Origin: an uncultured Hyphomonadaceae bacterium
GTDB taxonomy: Bacteria > Pseudomonadota > Alphaproteobacteria > Caulobacterales > Maricaulaceae
Direction of reading: 5' to 3'
DNA: 64,000 nucleotides
Assembly: GCA_913058335.1 (NCBI GenBank)
Contig: CAJXPX010000015.1
Location: 1-64,000, forward strand
Both the position numbers and the translations under genes were made by a program. A model generated the notes under the pieces. It ran no database searches, was not told the origin of the DNA, and was given only the letters and a program-made list of their open reading frames with translations. Each line of letters starts with the position of its first letter. The first letter of the stretch is position 1. This document shows positions 16,071-25,213 of this stretch, piece after piece.

Positions 16071-17624
16071 CTACTCCAATGACTGAGCTGCTTTGAGTGT
16101 AAACATAAATTCGCTCCCCACGTCTTGCTTTTCTATCAATGCAATTGTTCCGCCATGCAAAATAACGATTCTCTTGCACAAGGCAAGCCCTACACCTGAC
16201 CCTTCTCTGTGGGCATGGGGTTTTGCACGCCCAAATAAATCAAAAACATGGGGCGCAAAGTTTCGTTCTACGCCAACACCATTGTCAGACACGGTTATTC
16301 TCCACTCACCTAGAGACTTCTTTGCCGATACTTCTATCTTAATTGGCCTAGTGTGGTCTCTATACTTGATTGCGTTGTCGATTAGATTGGCAACAACTTG
16401 CTCGAGCAAGACCGATTCCCCCCGAACTATAATTTCATCTTGAGGAATCCTAATTTCGCCCCCTAAGTTTGCGACATCCTGCTCTCTCGCCTTGCACACT
16501 TTTGTTATAACTTCAGTGAGGTTGAGACGCCCTATATCTACTCCCTCCGGTGAAGCTCTCATAAATTTGAGGAAACTTTTGATTAATCCGCGCATGTGAA
16601 TAACGCCGTCGCTAATTTCGGAAAGATACTCTTTTCCGTCTTCACTTATATTATCAGCACACTCTTCCTGTAAGAGCTCCGCGAAAATGCCGATATGTCT
16701 AAGGGGGGCTTGAAGATCGTGTGACGTCAGGGAGGCAAAATCATCCAAATTCTTATTTATGGTCTTTAAGAGCGCCTCTTGTTCTTTGAGTTCCGTAATA
16801 TCCGTAGACACCACAAGTATTCGCTTCTCCCCGGTCACGGGATGGTCAAATGGAATTTTATCTGTTTGCACCCAACCCATTGCGCCATCATTCGGTGTAT
16901 AGCGTTCTACATAACCAAGTAGCGGTTTACCTGAGTTTATGACTTTCAAATCGTCGTCGTGATAGGTTTTCGCACTGTCACCGAAAAGGTCATAAGTATT
17001 TGCGCCCTCGACAGACTTTACGTCCATTCCCATCGATTGGGCAGCTTCTTCATTGAGCTTCAGAATGATGTTTTTATCATCCTTATACCAAATTTTATTA
17101 GGCATCGCGTCCAGAACCAGACGCATCTCAGTTTGAAGGACTTCCAAGTCCTGATTTCTCTGTTCTAGCGCCTGGGTCAAGTTGAACTCAGTCGTAATAT
17201 CCCGGCCAGCCGCTTGATATTCGTAAAGCTCGCCTTCTTGATCAAAAAGTCCGATGAGGGTCCATTTCAAAATGATTTCTTCGCCCGTCTTTGCGACCCT
17301 CATACTTCGCATTTCAGTTTGGGGAGATTCAGGCGTCAGTTGACTCAATTTTGATTTTAAACGGTGTCGTTGTCCTTTTTGCACGACTTCTATGAGGTCT
17401 TTTCCAATAAAAAATTCAGGCGTATTTTCTTCTGAAACCCCATCTGAACCAAAGAAACTCGCGAAAGTTCGGTTCACGAACCTTACCACATAATCTCGGG
17501 TAAAACGGCAAATGAGGTCAGGGTGACTATCAAGTATAGAGTGATATTCACGATGCATAATTTGATCAGGCATTTTCACCAATTCTCGCCTATCAAGGCG
17601 GCTAAACTCTATACTCTCATACAT
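16071..17624 (-). CDS. PAS-domain hybrid-free sensor histidine kinase
   Basis: 517 residues, no membrane helices, so cytoplasmic. It has two PAS domains (about 20-145 and 160-285, with the second ending in VVSTDITELKEQE), a HisKA dimerisation domain with H-box TSHDLQAPLRHIG near residue 305, and a HATPase_c domain with NLIDNAIKYRD, DNGVGV and GSGVGLALCKRI. This layout is that of bacteriophytochrome-type and oxygen or light sensing PAS kinases, but no chromophore cysteine is evident. The upstream 112-residue gene overlaps it by 8 bp. Confidence 0.9.
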   Translation of the reverse strand: MYESIEFSRLDRRELVKMPDQIMHREYHSILDSHPDLICRFTRDYVVRFVNRTFASFFGSDGVSEENTPEFFIGKDLIEVVQKGQRHRLKSKLSQLTPESPQTEMRSMRVAKTGEEIILKWTLIGLFDQEGELYEYQAAGRDITTEFNLTQALEQRNQDLEVLQTEMRLVLDAMPNKIWYKDDKNIILKLNEEAAQSMGMDVKSVEGANTYDLFGDSAKTYHDDDLKVINSGKPLLGYVERYTPNDGAMGWVQTDKIPFDHPVTGEKRILVVSTDITELKEQEALLKTINKNLDDFASLTSHDLQAPLRHIGIFAELLQEECADNISEDGKEYLSEISDGVIHMRGLIKSFLKFMRASPEGVDIGRLNLTEVITKVCKAREQDVANLGGEIRIPQDEIIVRGESVLLEQVVANLIDNAIKYRDHTRPIKIEVSAKKSLGEWRITVSDNGVGVERNFAPHVFDLFGRAKPHAHREGSGVGLALCKRIVILHGGTIALIEKQDVGSEFMFTLKAAQSLE

Positions 17625-17955
17625 TGGTTTCTGATTTCATAATCTCAACATAAGTTCCCCACGCTAGCGTGATCGTATGCGGGTCAGCATTTATATCAAT
17701 CAATAGTGCATTTAAGGCTTTCTGCTCGCCCGTAAAATTGCCTTCGACACCAAAATATTTAGCTGTCGCTAAATTGAGGCATTCAATCACGGACTCGTTT
17801 GTCTGATGGTCCAAATCCCGTTGTCGTTCGATAACATGACGCACCTTATCAACCCGGAAATATCCCGTTGAAGGAAATTGATCCTTAGAGTGTCCCACAT
17901 ATTCATTTTCGGAGAAGTCTTGTTGGTTTTTCATTGAATTTATCATCTCCTGCAT
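17617..17955 (-). CDS. Small hypothetical protein coupled to PAS kinase
   Basis: 112 residues from the first ATG; a second in-frame ATG seven codons in (17934) lies about 12 bp after AGGAG and may be the true start. No recognised family. It is polar, without signal peptide or membrane helix, and has a C-terminal helix-rich part (ATAKYFGVEGNFTGEQKALNALL). The gene end overlaps the kinase start by 8 bp, so translation is coupled and a role in the kinase pathway is likely. Confidence 0.6.
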   Translation of the reverse strand: MQEMINSMKNQQDFSENEYVGHSKDQFPSTGYFRVDKVRHVIERQRDLDHQTNESVIECLNLATAKYFGVEGNFTGEQKALNALLIDINADPHTITLAWGTYVEIMKSETNV

Positions 17956-18163
17956 ATGTCGCTATAATTTTCAATATCAGTTCCGCTCGCCTCACTAGAC
18001 AAGAAAAACTAGACCAGAGAGGAAAACACACAAAACCTTTTAAGGTTGTAAGCTAGGAGGTATAACACTTCATCTGAACCAAATTTGAAGCAACGCGGCG
18101 TAATTACTAACGCGCTATTAACCATTCTTGGGCGGAGATTAAATATAGCTTTAAGCGCGAACT

Positions 18164-18922
18164 CTACAGCGCCCCTTCGACCACGACCTTACTGCCGTCC
18201 ACCCGGCTTTTTATTCCGTAAATCTGAGCAAGACGCTCTTCGGTTAATGTTTCTTCGGGAGAGCCTTGGGCTTGAATTTGGCCATCTTTCATCCAGATGA
18301 AGCGGTCTGCATATTTCGCCGCTAAAGCTATATCGTGAAGCACAACCAGCGCGCCTTGGCCGTTACGGACGTAATTTTTAAGTAAGTCCATAACCCGAAA
18401 TTGGTGGCGTGGATCCAGCGCTGCCACGGGTTCATCCGCAATCAAAAGCGGAGCCTGCGCCGCAAACGCCCGAGCGCAATGTACGCGAGCAAGCTCGCCG
18501 CCCGAAAGTGTGTCGGTCTTTCTCTGACTAAGCTCTTGAATGTCACAGGCATTGATCGCGGCGTCTACAGCCTCTGCATCTTCTGTTTTCAGTCGGCCCA
18601 AACTGGCCCCATGAGAATAGCGCCCCAGAGCCACCACATCGTGAACGGTGTTAGGCCATGCCAAGGGCCTGATTTGCGGCAAATAGGAAATCCGCCTCGC
18701 CCTCTGCATCGGCGTTAACGCCTGAACCAAGTCCCCGCCGAGGATAACATGCCCTTTAGCTGGCTTAGAGAGCCCCAAAGATGCTCGAAGCAATGATGTC
18801 TTGCCTGCGCCGTTTGGGCCCAGCAATGCCACTAATTCTCCGGCTTCTAAAACGAGCGACGCGTTTTCCACTAAAGTCGCGCCCGGCGCCAGAACAGTGA
18901 TGTTTACTGCTTTCAATCTCAT
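18164..18922 (-). CDS. Iron-complex/cobalamin ABC importer, ATPase
   Basis: 252 residues from the ATG at 18922, which overlaps the permease stop in ATGA and follows GGAGG; a longer frame exists but is not needed. Walker A GPNGAGKT at 35-42, Q-loop YLPQ, signature TLSGGELAR, Walker B LLIADEP and H-loop VVLHD are all present. It belongs to the FecE/BtuD/HmuV family of type II importers, which move siderophores, haem or vitamin B12 across the inner membrane. The substrate cannot be named; no riboswitch or TonB receptor lies next to it. Confidence 0.9.
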   Translation of the reverse strand: MRLKAVNITVLAPGATLVENASLVLEAGELVALLGPNGAGKTSLLRASLGLSKPAKGHVILGGDLVQALTPMQRARRISYLPQIRPLAWPNTVHDVVALGRYSHGASLGRLKTEDAEAVDAAINACDIQELSQRKTDTLSGGELARVHCARAFAAQAPLLIADEPVAALDPRHQFRVMDLLKNYVRNGQGALVVLHDIALAAKYADRFIWMKDGQIQAQGSPEETLTEERLAQIYGIKSRVDGSKVVVEGAL

Positions 18923-19920
18923 GACGGCCCCACTCCTCCGCCTTGCCGCTTCATCGCAATCCAAATAAAGGCCGGCGCCCCAAATAGGGCAGCCACAACG
19001 CCGAGTTTTAATTCGGATTGGGTGGGAACGAGTCTAACGCCAATATCGGCAACTACCAAAAATACGCCGGCCAGAAGAGCTGACGGAATGAGCGATCTCG
19101 CCGGATCATGGCGCACAAATGGACGCACAATATGGGGCGCAACAATGCCAACGAATCCGATGGCTCCGGCAAGGGAAACCGCCGCGCCGGTCGCCAATCC
19201 CGCGCCAAGGACAACATATATCCTCTGGTTTCTAAGGTTGACGCCTAGCCCGCTTGCCGCCTCTTCGCCCAAGGTAAGCGCGGAAAGACCTCGGCGACAC
19301 AAGAACAGAATAATAAAGCCCAGCAGTAAAAAAGGTCCGGCCAAAGCAATATCTTCAAAGCTCCGATTTGCAACGGATCCCAATGTCCAATTGATCATGT
19401 CAAAGAGAGAAAACGGATTGGGCGAAAGGTTCAAAAGCAAGCTCATCACTGCACCTGCAAAACTGGAAAGTCCCACGCCGACAAGAATAAGCGTTACAAC
19501 AGACTTTGTCCGGATTGCCGCCAAAGCAATGATCGTGGTGGCGATCAATGCTCCCGCGATCGCAGCAATGGGCAACAACCAAGTCTGAGCGCCAATAAGC
19601 CCGTAATACAAGACGAAACTGGCCGTAAGAGACGCTGTTGCTGAAACCCCCAATACGCCCGGTTCAGCCAAAGGGTTTCGCAAAAGCCCTTGGAGCGCTG
19701 CGCCGCTGGCCCCAAGAGCGGCCCCGACCAAAAAAGCGGCCAGAGCGCGCGGCAGACGAATTTGCCAAATTACAAGGCTATCCGTCACGTTGCCCTGCCC
19801 TATCAAAGCAGTAAAAACTCGTCCCCATGCCATCGGCGTCGTTCCGAGCAGGCAGGCTACAAAAATCGCAATGACTGAGAGTAGAATTAAAAAAGGATTG
19901 ATATAACGCGAAGAGGTCAC
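18919..19920 (-). CDS. Iron-complex/cobalamin ABC importer, permease (FecCD family)
   Basis: 333 residues from a GTG at 19920 that overlaps the stop of the binding-protein gene (GTGA). Earlier starts would run deep into that gene. The hydrophobic profile has about ten helices. Family signatures include WQIRLPRALAAFLVGAALGASGAALQG, RNPLAEPGVLGVSATA near the N-terminus and GFVGIVAPHIVRPFVRHDPARSLIPSALLAG, which contains the EAA-like loop contacting the ATPase. It forms the transmembrane dimer of the importer. Confidence 0.9.
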   Translation of the reverse strand: MTSSRYINPFLILLSVIAIFVACLLGTTPMAWGRVFTALIGQGNVTDSLVIWQIRLPRALAAFLVGAALGASGAALQGLLRNPLAEPGVLGVSATASLTASFVLYYGLIGAQTWLLPIAAIAGALIATTIIALAAIRTKSVVTLILVGVGLSSFAGAVMSLLLNLSPNPFSLFDMINWTLGSVANRSFEDIALAGPFLLLGFIILFLCRRGLSALTLGEEAASGLGVNLRNQRIYVVLGAGLATGAAVSLAGAIGFVGIVAPHIVRPFVRHDPARSLIPSALLAGVFLVVADIGVRLVPTQSELKLGVVAALFGAPAFIWIAMKRQGGGVGPS

Positions 19921-20807
19921 AAATCGCCCTCGACATATTGGCGCGCGGCCAGAGCCTCTATGCCATCCATCGTAAACCATCCTCCGCAAGACATAACAGA
20001 TCCACTCAATGCCACAGTCGGAAGTGTTTCTATCTGGGCTTTCGCTATCGGGTGGCGCATAGCGCTCCATCTATCCCTTGATCGGTCATTTGTATCAAAA
20101 AACGCTGCCGCAATCAGGTCGGGCTGCTCATAAGCGAGCCTTTCAAGCGGTAAAGACCGCCAGCCGGGCTGATCTTGAAAATTGTCGAGACCGGCGGTTG
20201 TTAGCATTTCATCTATAAGCGACCCCGGCCCGCTCGTCACTCCAGAAGGCGTCATATAAAGGGCCCGGTTATTGTCAGATTTCTTGGTTATTGCTTCCAA
20301 GCGGGTTTCCATATTCCGGACAATATCTTCGCCGCGTTGCGACACACCGAGGCCTTCTGCCATTTCGCGCGTCACGCGTTTAATCCCTGCCAAGTCGCCT
20401 GCCCATCCCACATTTAAAACGGGTACACCCGCTTGTTCAAAAAACTTTGTGGCATTGGGCCCGCCGCCATAAGACCTAACAACGAGATCCGGTTTGAGAA
20501 TAAGAACATCCTCCGCGCTAGATCGGACAGTTTTCAGACCCGATGCCTTTAAGGCTTTGGCCCGTGCCTGCATATAAGAAAAAGGCTTATCCGCATCCGG
20601 CGACACGGCGAGGATTCGATAAGGCTCGACCATCTTCAAAACATACTGATCCGCACAGTAATCCAGACTGACAATACGTTGAGGTTGGGCGGACGGCGTG
20701 CCTAAAGTTGAAGGATTAGACATATAGCTTTCGACCGGGGCAGCGCTATCACACGCCGATAAAACCAGTCCCGCAATGAGAGTTGATATGAAACATCTAA
20801 TGTTCAT
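19917..20807 (-). CDS. Iron-complex/cobalamin ABC importer, binding lipoprotein
   Basis: 296 residues from the ATG at 20807 (another ATG lies four codons upstream). The lipoprotein signal ends in VLSAC with Cys19 lipidated. The mature protein starts with QRIVSLDYCADQYVLKM and has PDLVVRSYGGGPNA, the two-lobed PeripBP_2 (BtuF/FhuD) fold with a long linking helix. It captures the ligand in the periplasm and delivers it to the permease encoded directly after it. First gene of the three-gene operon. Confidence 0.85.
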   Translation of the reverse strand: MNIRCFISTLIAGLVLSACDSAAPVESYMSNPSTLGTPSAQPQRIVSLDYCADQYVLKMVEPYRILAVSPDADKPFSYMQARAKALKASGLKTVRSSAEDVLILKPDLVVRSYGGGPNATKFFEQAGVPVLNVGWAGDLAGIKRVTREMAEGLGVSQRGEDIVRNMETRLEAITKKSDNNRALYMTPSGVTSGPGSLIDEMLTTAGLDNFQDQPGWRSLPLERLAYEQPDLIAAAFFDTNDRSRDRWSAMRHPIAKAQIETLPTVALSGSVMSCGGWFTMDGIEALAARQYVEGDL

Positions 20808-21056
20808 CTTCGTTCTCATAACGCAAACGGCTTTTAAAGAAAGCCAAACTATTCTAAAGGGTGTCTAGAAGACAATTCTCTAGTCTTTATTTATATTTGA
20901 TAATGAAAAAAGAATTTGTCTTTGCTTTAAAAGTCAGCTTAACCGAGTTTAAATCGGGCGTGTTTGAATCCTTTCACCTCTTCAACTGGCCTCTTATAAA
21001 TAATCGCAAGGACGGATGAGCATATTCGGACCCCTTGTGAATTCAGGCGACTGATT

Positions 21057-22316
21057 ATGAATAAATTACTTTCTGCCATTTTGATTGTCTTCGCAATCAT
21101 ACTCGGAAGTATGGCCTGGACAACTTTAGAGCTCTCAAAAACATTTGAGAGCGAAACTCAAGCCAGAGAGCAAGCGCTAAAAACAACCGAAATTCTGTAC
21201 CACCTTCGACGTATCAGGCGGTCTGCCTTAAATGCCGAGACAGGACAGCGCGGTTATCTCCTCTCAGGAGACGAAACTTATCTCAAACCCTACACTCAGG
21301 GAAAAGCTGAGTACCAAGAGTCCTTTAACATTCTAAATGACATATTCAAAGGACAGATGACCCCCCTACAGGTTGAACGACTCCCTCTTATAGAACAAGC
21401 TGTTACGACGAAATTCACCATTATGGAGAAGACAATTGATTTAGTAAAAAGCGGTCAAAAAGTCGCCGCTATGGCTATTGTCAATACCGATCGCGCCAAT
21501 GAAGTTATGACGGATATTCGAGATGATATCCAACTGCTAATTGATGAAGAAAGCAATATTCTAAGAGGGGCGATCGCTACAGCAGATCAACGGGACAAAC
21601 GGGCGCAAAATTACTTGAAATGGATTATCAGCTTGGTCCTGGCCATGTTGATTATTGCTATATTTTTGATTTGGCGGGCTGGGAAACTCGTCAGCGCTCA
21701 GGCCCATATCAAAGATTTAGAAGAGGCCAATGCCCGAACGGAATTGGTGGCCGGTGAGCTTAATCATCGCATCAAAAACCTCTTTGCTATTGTTTTGTCT
21801 ATAGTTCGAAATACCGGACGTATGGAAACAGATGTTAAAACGGCCAATGAAAAAATACAAAATAGAATTATGGCTCTGTCTCAAGCGCACGAACTTACAA
21901 TCTCAAGAAAGGGAACAGATCACGCAGATCTACATACTCTGATTGAAAAAGTTATGGACCCGTATGTTTCGAACGAAAACATTCTCATCCTTTCAGGCGA
22001 ATCTATCGGTGTGACAGCGGATAAAATCACGCCCTTTGGCCTTATCCTTCACGAGTTGACAACTAACGCCGTTAAATACGGCGCATGGGTCGATAACATG
22101 ACAGGGACAATTGAAATTAATATTAAACAGCTCTCTCGAGAGTTCGCCAGTCTCACCTGGAAAGAGTCGGGCGGCCCTGAAATCATGAGCAGGGAGATAA
22201 GCAAAAAAGGCTTCGGCTCTCGCATGATAAATTTAAGCGCAAGCCAGCTCGGCGGAACAATACAAACGGAGTACCGACCTGAAGGCCTCTTTGTTCAAAT
22301 AGAATTTGAATTATAA
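21057..22316 (+). CDS. CHASE3-domain HWE histidine kinase
   Basis: 419 residues. A first membrane helix (about 5-22), a CHASE3 extracytoplasmic domain with RSALNAETGQRGYLLSGDETYL (56-76), a second helix (about 188-206), a short coiled coil and a HisKA_2/HWE-type kinase domain follow. The phospho-accepting His237 lies in ELNHRIKNLFAIV. The C-terminal ATPase has LHELTTNAVKYGAW and GFGSRMI. HWE kinases are abundant in Alphaproteobacteria and often feed the general stress response. No response regulator is adjacent, so the partner is elsewhere. Confidence 0.9.
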   Translation: MNKLLSAILIVFAIILGSMAWTTLELSKTFESETQAREQALKTTEILYHLRRIRRSALNAETGQRGYLLSGDETYLKPYTQGKAEYQESFNILNDIFKGQMTPLQVERLPLIEQAVTTKFTIMEKTIDLVKSGQKVAAMAIVNTDRANEVMTDIRDDIQLLIDEESNILRGAIATADQRDKRAQNYLKWIISLVLAMLIIAIFLIWRAGKLVSAQAHIKDLEEANARTELVAGELNHRIKNLFAIVLSIVRNTGRMETDVKTANEKIQNRIMALSQAHELTISRKGTDHADLHTLIEKVMDPYVSNENILILSGESIGVTADKITPFGLILHELTTNAVKYGAWVDNMTGTIEINIKQLSREFASLTWKESGGPEIMSREISKKGFGSRMINLSASQLGGTIQTEYRPEGLFVQIEFEL

Positions 22317-22331
22317 TTGAGAATGTTCGGT

Positions 22332-23144
22332 TCAGGACATATAAGATAAAACCCGGCGAGCGCGTTTGACGACAGGTTCTTCGATAAATTTCCCATCGAG
22401 TAATACGACATTCCCATTCGCTTCTTCATAAGCCGCTACAACTCTTTGGGCATGGGAGATTTCATCAGTCGTCGGCATTAGCGCAGAGTGAATACGATCT
22501 ATCTGTGCAGGGTGAATGGCGCTGCGGGCCTGTATTCCCAATGCTTTTGCTTGAAGCGTCGTGGCCTCGCAATCTTCCAAATCACGCACATGAATATGCG
22601 GCGTATCAAAAAGCTGAATATTATAGGCCCCCGCGGCTGCGACCAGTTTAGAACGGGCAAAAAGATGTGTTTCCCAAGCGAGATCACAATCCACCTCCCC
22701 AGCATAATCAATCGCTCCATACATGCCCAAAGTTACCCGCGGGTGAGAGAAAATCTCCTCTGCATTGACTAGTCCTGCTGCACTTTCGATTATTGCAAAA
22801 AACGGGCCTAAGCTTTCAGGCAACCTTTTTGATAAGCTGTCAAGCTGTTCCTTTGACGACACTTTGGGAACCATCACAAAGGGAAGTTTCAACCCGCTAC
22901 CGGAAAGCGCGGTAATATCTTTTTCTCCCACTTCTGTGTTCAGACCATTGATACGGAGGCTCACATTTTCATGCGTTGTCTTCGACAACCATTCCAAAAC
23001 TGATTCTCTAGCCGCGTCTTTTTCAGCAGGGCCAACGGCGTCCTCTAGATCAATACAGACCAAATCCGCCCCGGCCTGACAGGCTTTTTCAAACCTGTCT
23101 TCTCTATTGCCGGGGACAAAGAGTTGGGAGCGGTAAAAAGTCAT
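22332..23144 (-). CDS. CitE-like beta-hydroxyacyl-CoA lyase (HpcH/HpaI family)
   Basis: 270 residues. Motifs of the CitE-like TIM barrel are clear: RSQLFVPGNREDRFEKA (5-21), ADLVCIDLEDAVGPAEK (27-43) with the metal- and acid-binding residues, LRINGL, and GAIDYAGEVDCD. The family includes malyl-CoA, citramalyl-CoA and HMG-CoA lyases. It sits 2 bp after scoB, in the same transcript as scoAB and the TetR gene. In Mycobacterium tuberculosis the homologous neighbour of the leucine cluster (Rv2498c) cleaves (R)-HMG-CoA; by analogy this enzyme would make acetyl-CoA and acetoacetate. The exact substrate is inference. Confidence 0.8.
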   Translation of the reverse strand: MTFYRSQLFVPGNREDRFEKACQAGADLVCIDLEDAVGPAEKDAARESVLEWLSKTTHENVSLRINGLNTEVGEKDITALSGSGLKLPFVMVPKVSSKEQLDSLSKRLPESLGPFFAIIESAAGLVNAEEIFSHPRVTLGMYGAIDYAGEVDCDLAWETHLFARSKLVAAAGAYNIQLFDTPHIHVRDLEDCEATTLQAKALGIQARSAIHPAQIDRIHSALMPTTDEISHAQRVVAAYEEANGNVVLLDGKFIEEPVVKRARRVLSYMS

Positions 23145-23146
23145 AT

Positions 23147-23800
23147 TTATTCGTAGACCACATTCGCTTCGGTCTTGGCTTTAATCTCTTCAACGGAGAC
23201 ACCCGGCGCCATCTCTTTAAGGCGGAAGCGTTTTTGCTCGCCTTCGCGTTTAAAAACGCCGAGGTCGGTAATAATCATGTCGATACAGTCTTGCCCCGTT
23301 AGCGGCAGAGTACAGCTTTTGAGAAACTTGCTCTCCCCGCGTTTATTGGTGTGATCAAAGAGCGCGATACATTTCTTCACGCCTGCAACGAGGTCCATCG
23401 CCCCGCCCATGCCCTTAACCATCTTACCGGGTATCATCCAGTTCGCGATATCGCCGTTCTCAGCGACTTCCATCGCCCCCAAGATGGACAGATCAATATG
23501 CCCGCCTCGGATCATGGAAAAACTTGTCGCGCTGTCGAAAAAACTTGATTTTGGCAGCGTCGTAATCGTTTGCTTCCCTGCATTAATCAGGTCGGCGTCA
23601 ACCTCCTCCTCTGTCGGGAAAGGCCCCATACCAAGCATACCGTTTTCAGATTGTAAGGTAACATTCACACCCTCGGGAATATGGTTTGCTACTAAGGTCG
23701 GGATTCCGATGCCGAGATTAACGTAAAATCCATCTTCAAGCTCTTGCGCGGCCCGCGCGGCCATCTGATCTCTTGTCCATCCATTTTTTTGTTCAGTCAT
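23147..23800 (-). CDS. scoB: 3-oxoacid CoA-transferase subunit B
   Basis: 217 residues. The CoA-transferase beta fold is shown by [19 protein letters not shown] and the active-site segment [10 protein letters not shown], in which Glu52 forms the glutamyl-CoA intermediate. Further family motifs are [14 protein letters not shown] and [10 protein letters not shown]. Together with ScoA it transfers CoA from succinyl-CoA to acetoacetate (or another 3-oxoacid). Its start overlaps the scoA stop by one base, showing tight coupling. It would channel ketone product from leucine breakdown into acetoacetyl-CoA. Confidence 0.93.
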   Translation of the reverse strand: MTEQKNGWTRDQMAARAAQELEDGFYVNLGIGIPTLVANHIPEGVNVTLQSENGMLGMGPFPTEEEVDADLINAGKQTITTLPKSSFFDSATSFSMIRGGHIDLSILGAMEVAENGDIANWMIPGKMVKGMGGAMDLVAGVKKCIALFDHTNKRGESKFLKSCTLPLTGQDCIDMIITDLGVFKREGEQKRFRLKEMAPGVSVEEIKAKTEANVVYE

Positions 23801-24513
23801 TATACGACCTCCCGTACTGTCCGCTGTTCGATCCGTTTCTCACATTTCGCCTGCACAATACGTTGAACGAAAATGCCGGGGGTATGAATGGAATTGGGGT
23901 CGAGCGTGCCGATCGGGACGATTTCATCTACCTCGGCAACGGTTACTTTCCCGGCAGTCGCCATCATAGGTGAGAAATTGCGCGCCGTGGCTTTATAAAT
24001 CAGATTGCCTTCGGCGTCGCCCTTCCAGGCTTTGACGATAGAGACATCCGCTTTCAATCCGGTTTCCATGATGAAGGTTTCGGTCTCTCCCTCCATGTTG
24101 GTAAAGTCTTTATGCTCTTTGCCTTCGGCGATCATCGTCCCCACACCCGTCTTGGTATAAAAGCCCGGAATACCCGCACCGCCGGCTCGGATACGTTCGG
24201 CCAGAGTGCCTTGCGGGTTAAATTCAAGCTCCAATTCACCGCCCAAATACTGGCGTTCAAACTCTTTGTTCTCTCCGACATATGAGCTAACCATTTTCTT
24301 GATCTGCTTGGTTTCCAAAAGCTGGCCGAGGCCAAAGCCATCCACACCGGCATTGTTTGAAATAACCGTCAAGTTTTGCGCGCCGCTGTCGCGCAGTGCT
24401 GCAATAAGATTTTCGGGTATGCCGCAAAGACCAAAGCCCCCGCTCATGACGGTCATTCCGTCTTTGCAAAGACCTTTCATGGCCTCCGCTGGTGTCTCAA
24501 ATTCCTTATTCAT
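23800..24513 (-). CDS. scoA: 3-oxoacid CoA-transferase subunit A
   Basis: 237 residues. The CoA-transferase alpha signature [14 protein letters not shown] lies at 20-33. [15 protein letters not shown] and the [16 protein letters not shown] glycine-rich region follow. It is the CoA-binding half of the alpha-beta heterodimer. The gene begins inside the TetR stop (ATGA) and ends inside the scoB start (TAATG), so regulator, transferase and lyase are one operon. Confidence 0.93.
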   Translation of the reverse strand: MNKEFETPAEAMKGLCKDGMTVMSGGFGLCGIPENLIAALRDSGAQNLTVISNNAGVDGFGLGQLLETKQIKKMVSSYVGENKEFERQYLGGELELEFNPQGTLAERIRAGGAGIPGFYTKTGVGTMIAEGKEHKDFTNMEGETETFIMETGLKADVSIVKAWKGDAEGNLIYKATARNFSPMMATAGKVTVAEVDEIVPIGTLDPNSIHTPGIFVQRIVQAKCEKRIEQRTVREVV

Positions 24514-25130
24514 TCATCTCTCCTATAATCCGCAGTGATTCCCGATCTGAGCTGTTCCACGAAATGGTTGGCAATATCGTCTCCCTTTAACCGACCTTCG
24601 CTATCAAACCAAGCATTGAGCCAGTTCAAAGCGCCCATAAAGAAAAAAACTTGCAAACGAGGGTCGGCTCTACGGATTGAACCATCTTTATGGCCTAATT
24701 CCACGAGTCTAATGACTCTTTTCTCAATATTTGCCCGTCTGGCCAAAATTACGCCTTGGCTCTTCTCGGAAAGGCTGTCTACATCGGTCAGCAAGGAGAC
24801 ACCGGATTGCGTCAGCAGGCTAACAAAATCCCGAAAGACATTTTCTAAATCTTCTAATCCGTTTTTCCCCGCCCGAGGACTCTTTAAAATCTCCTCCATC
24901 GACTCATACGCCATCAGATGCGACTCAAATAGAATCTCTTCTTTGTTACGCACGTAATAATAAAGCGCTGCCTTGGTCAGGCCCAAAGTCTTGGCAATAT
25001 CGACCATAGACGTATTATGATATCCTCGGCGACGAAACGCGCTCGCCGCGGACAAGATCACCGCCCGTCTTTTAGCCGCAAATTGCTTATCCCGATCAAA
25101 TGGAGCTTTTATGGTCGTTGAGGCGTTCAT
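24510..25130 (-). CDS. TetR-family regulator of the leucine cluster
   Basis: 206 residues from the ATG at 25130. The N-terminal HTH (RRAVILSAASAFRRRGYHNTSMVDIAKTLGLTKAALYYYVRNKEEIL) is a classic TetR recognition unit; the rest is the all-helical ligand domain. It is divergent from the carboxylase genes and first in the scoAB operon, with an 18-bp imperfect palindrome in the 83-bp gap. Such regulators usually repress both sides and are released by an acyl-CoA or a related intermediate; which one is unknown. Confidence 0.85.
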   Translation of the reverse strand: MNASTTIKAPFDRDKQFAAKRRAVILSAASAFRRRGYHNTSMVDIAKTLGLTKAALYYYVRNKEEILFESHLMAYESMEEILKSPRAGKNGLEDLENVFRDFVSLLTQSGVSLLTDVDSLSEKSQGVILARRANIEKRVIRLVELGHKDGSIRRADPRLQVFFFMGALNWLNAWFDSEGRLKGDDIANHFVEQLRSGITADYRRDE

Positions 25131-25158
25131 GATGATGAGTTTATACCACTTAAATAAA

Positions 25159-25176
25159 TTTGACTCAAGGTTCAAA
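25159..25176. promoter_or_regulatory. Putative TetR operator
   Basis: TTTGACTCAAGGTTCAAA, an imperfect dyad (TTTGA at one end, TCAAA at the other) centred between the TetR gene and the carboxylase gene. A further GGGTCAAA half-site lies about 15 bp downstream. Position and symmetry fit a shared operator for both transcripts. Confidence 0.45.
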
Positions 25177-25213
25177 TTTTATTACACAGGGTCAAACTAA
25201 TATATAGGTCATT

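Noticed and set aside
20808-21056. Cobalamin or haem riboswitch upstream of the ABC importer
   Set aside because: No B12-box or other conserved riboswitch core seen in this AT-rich gap.
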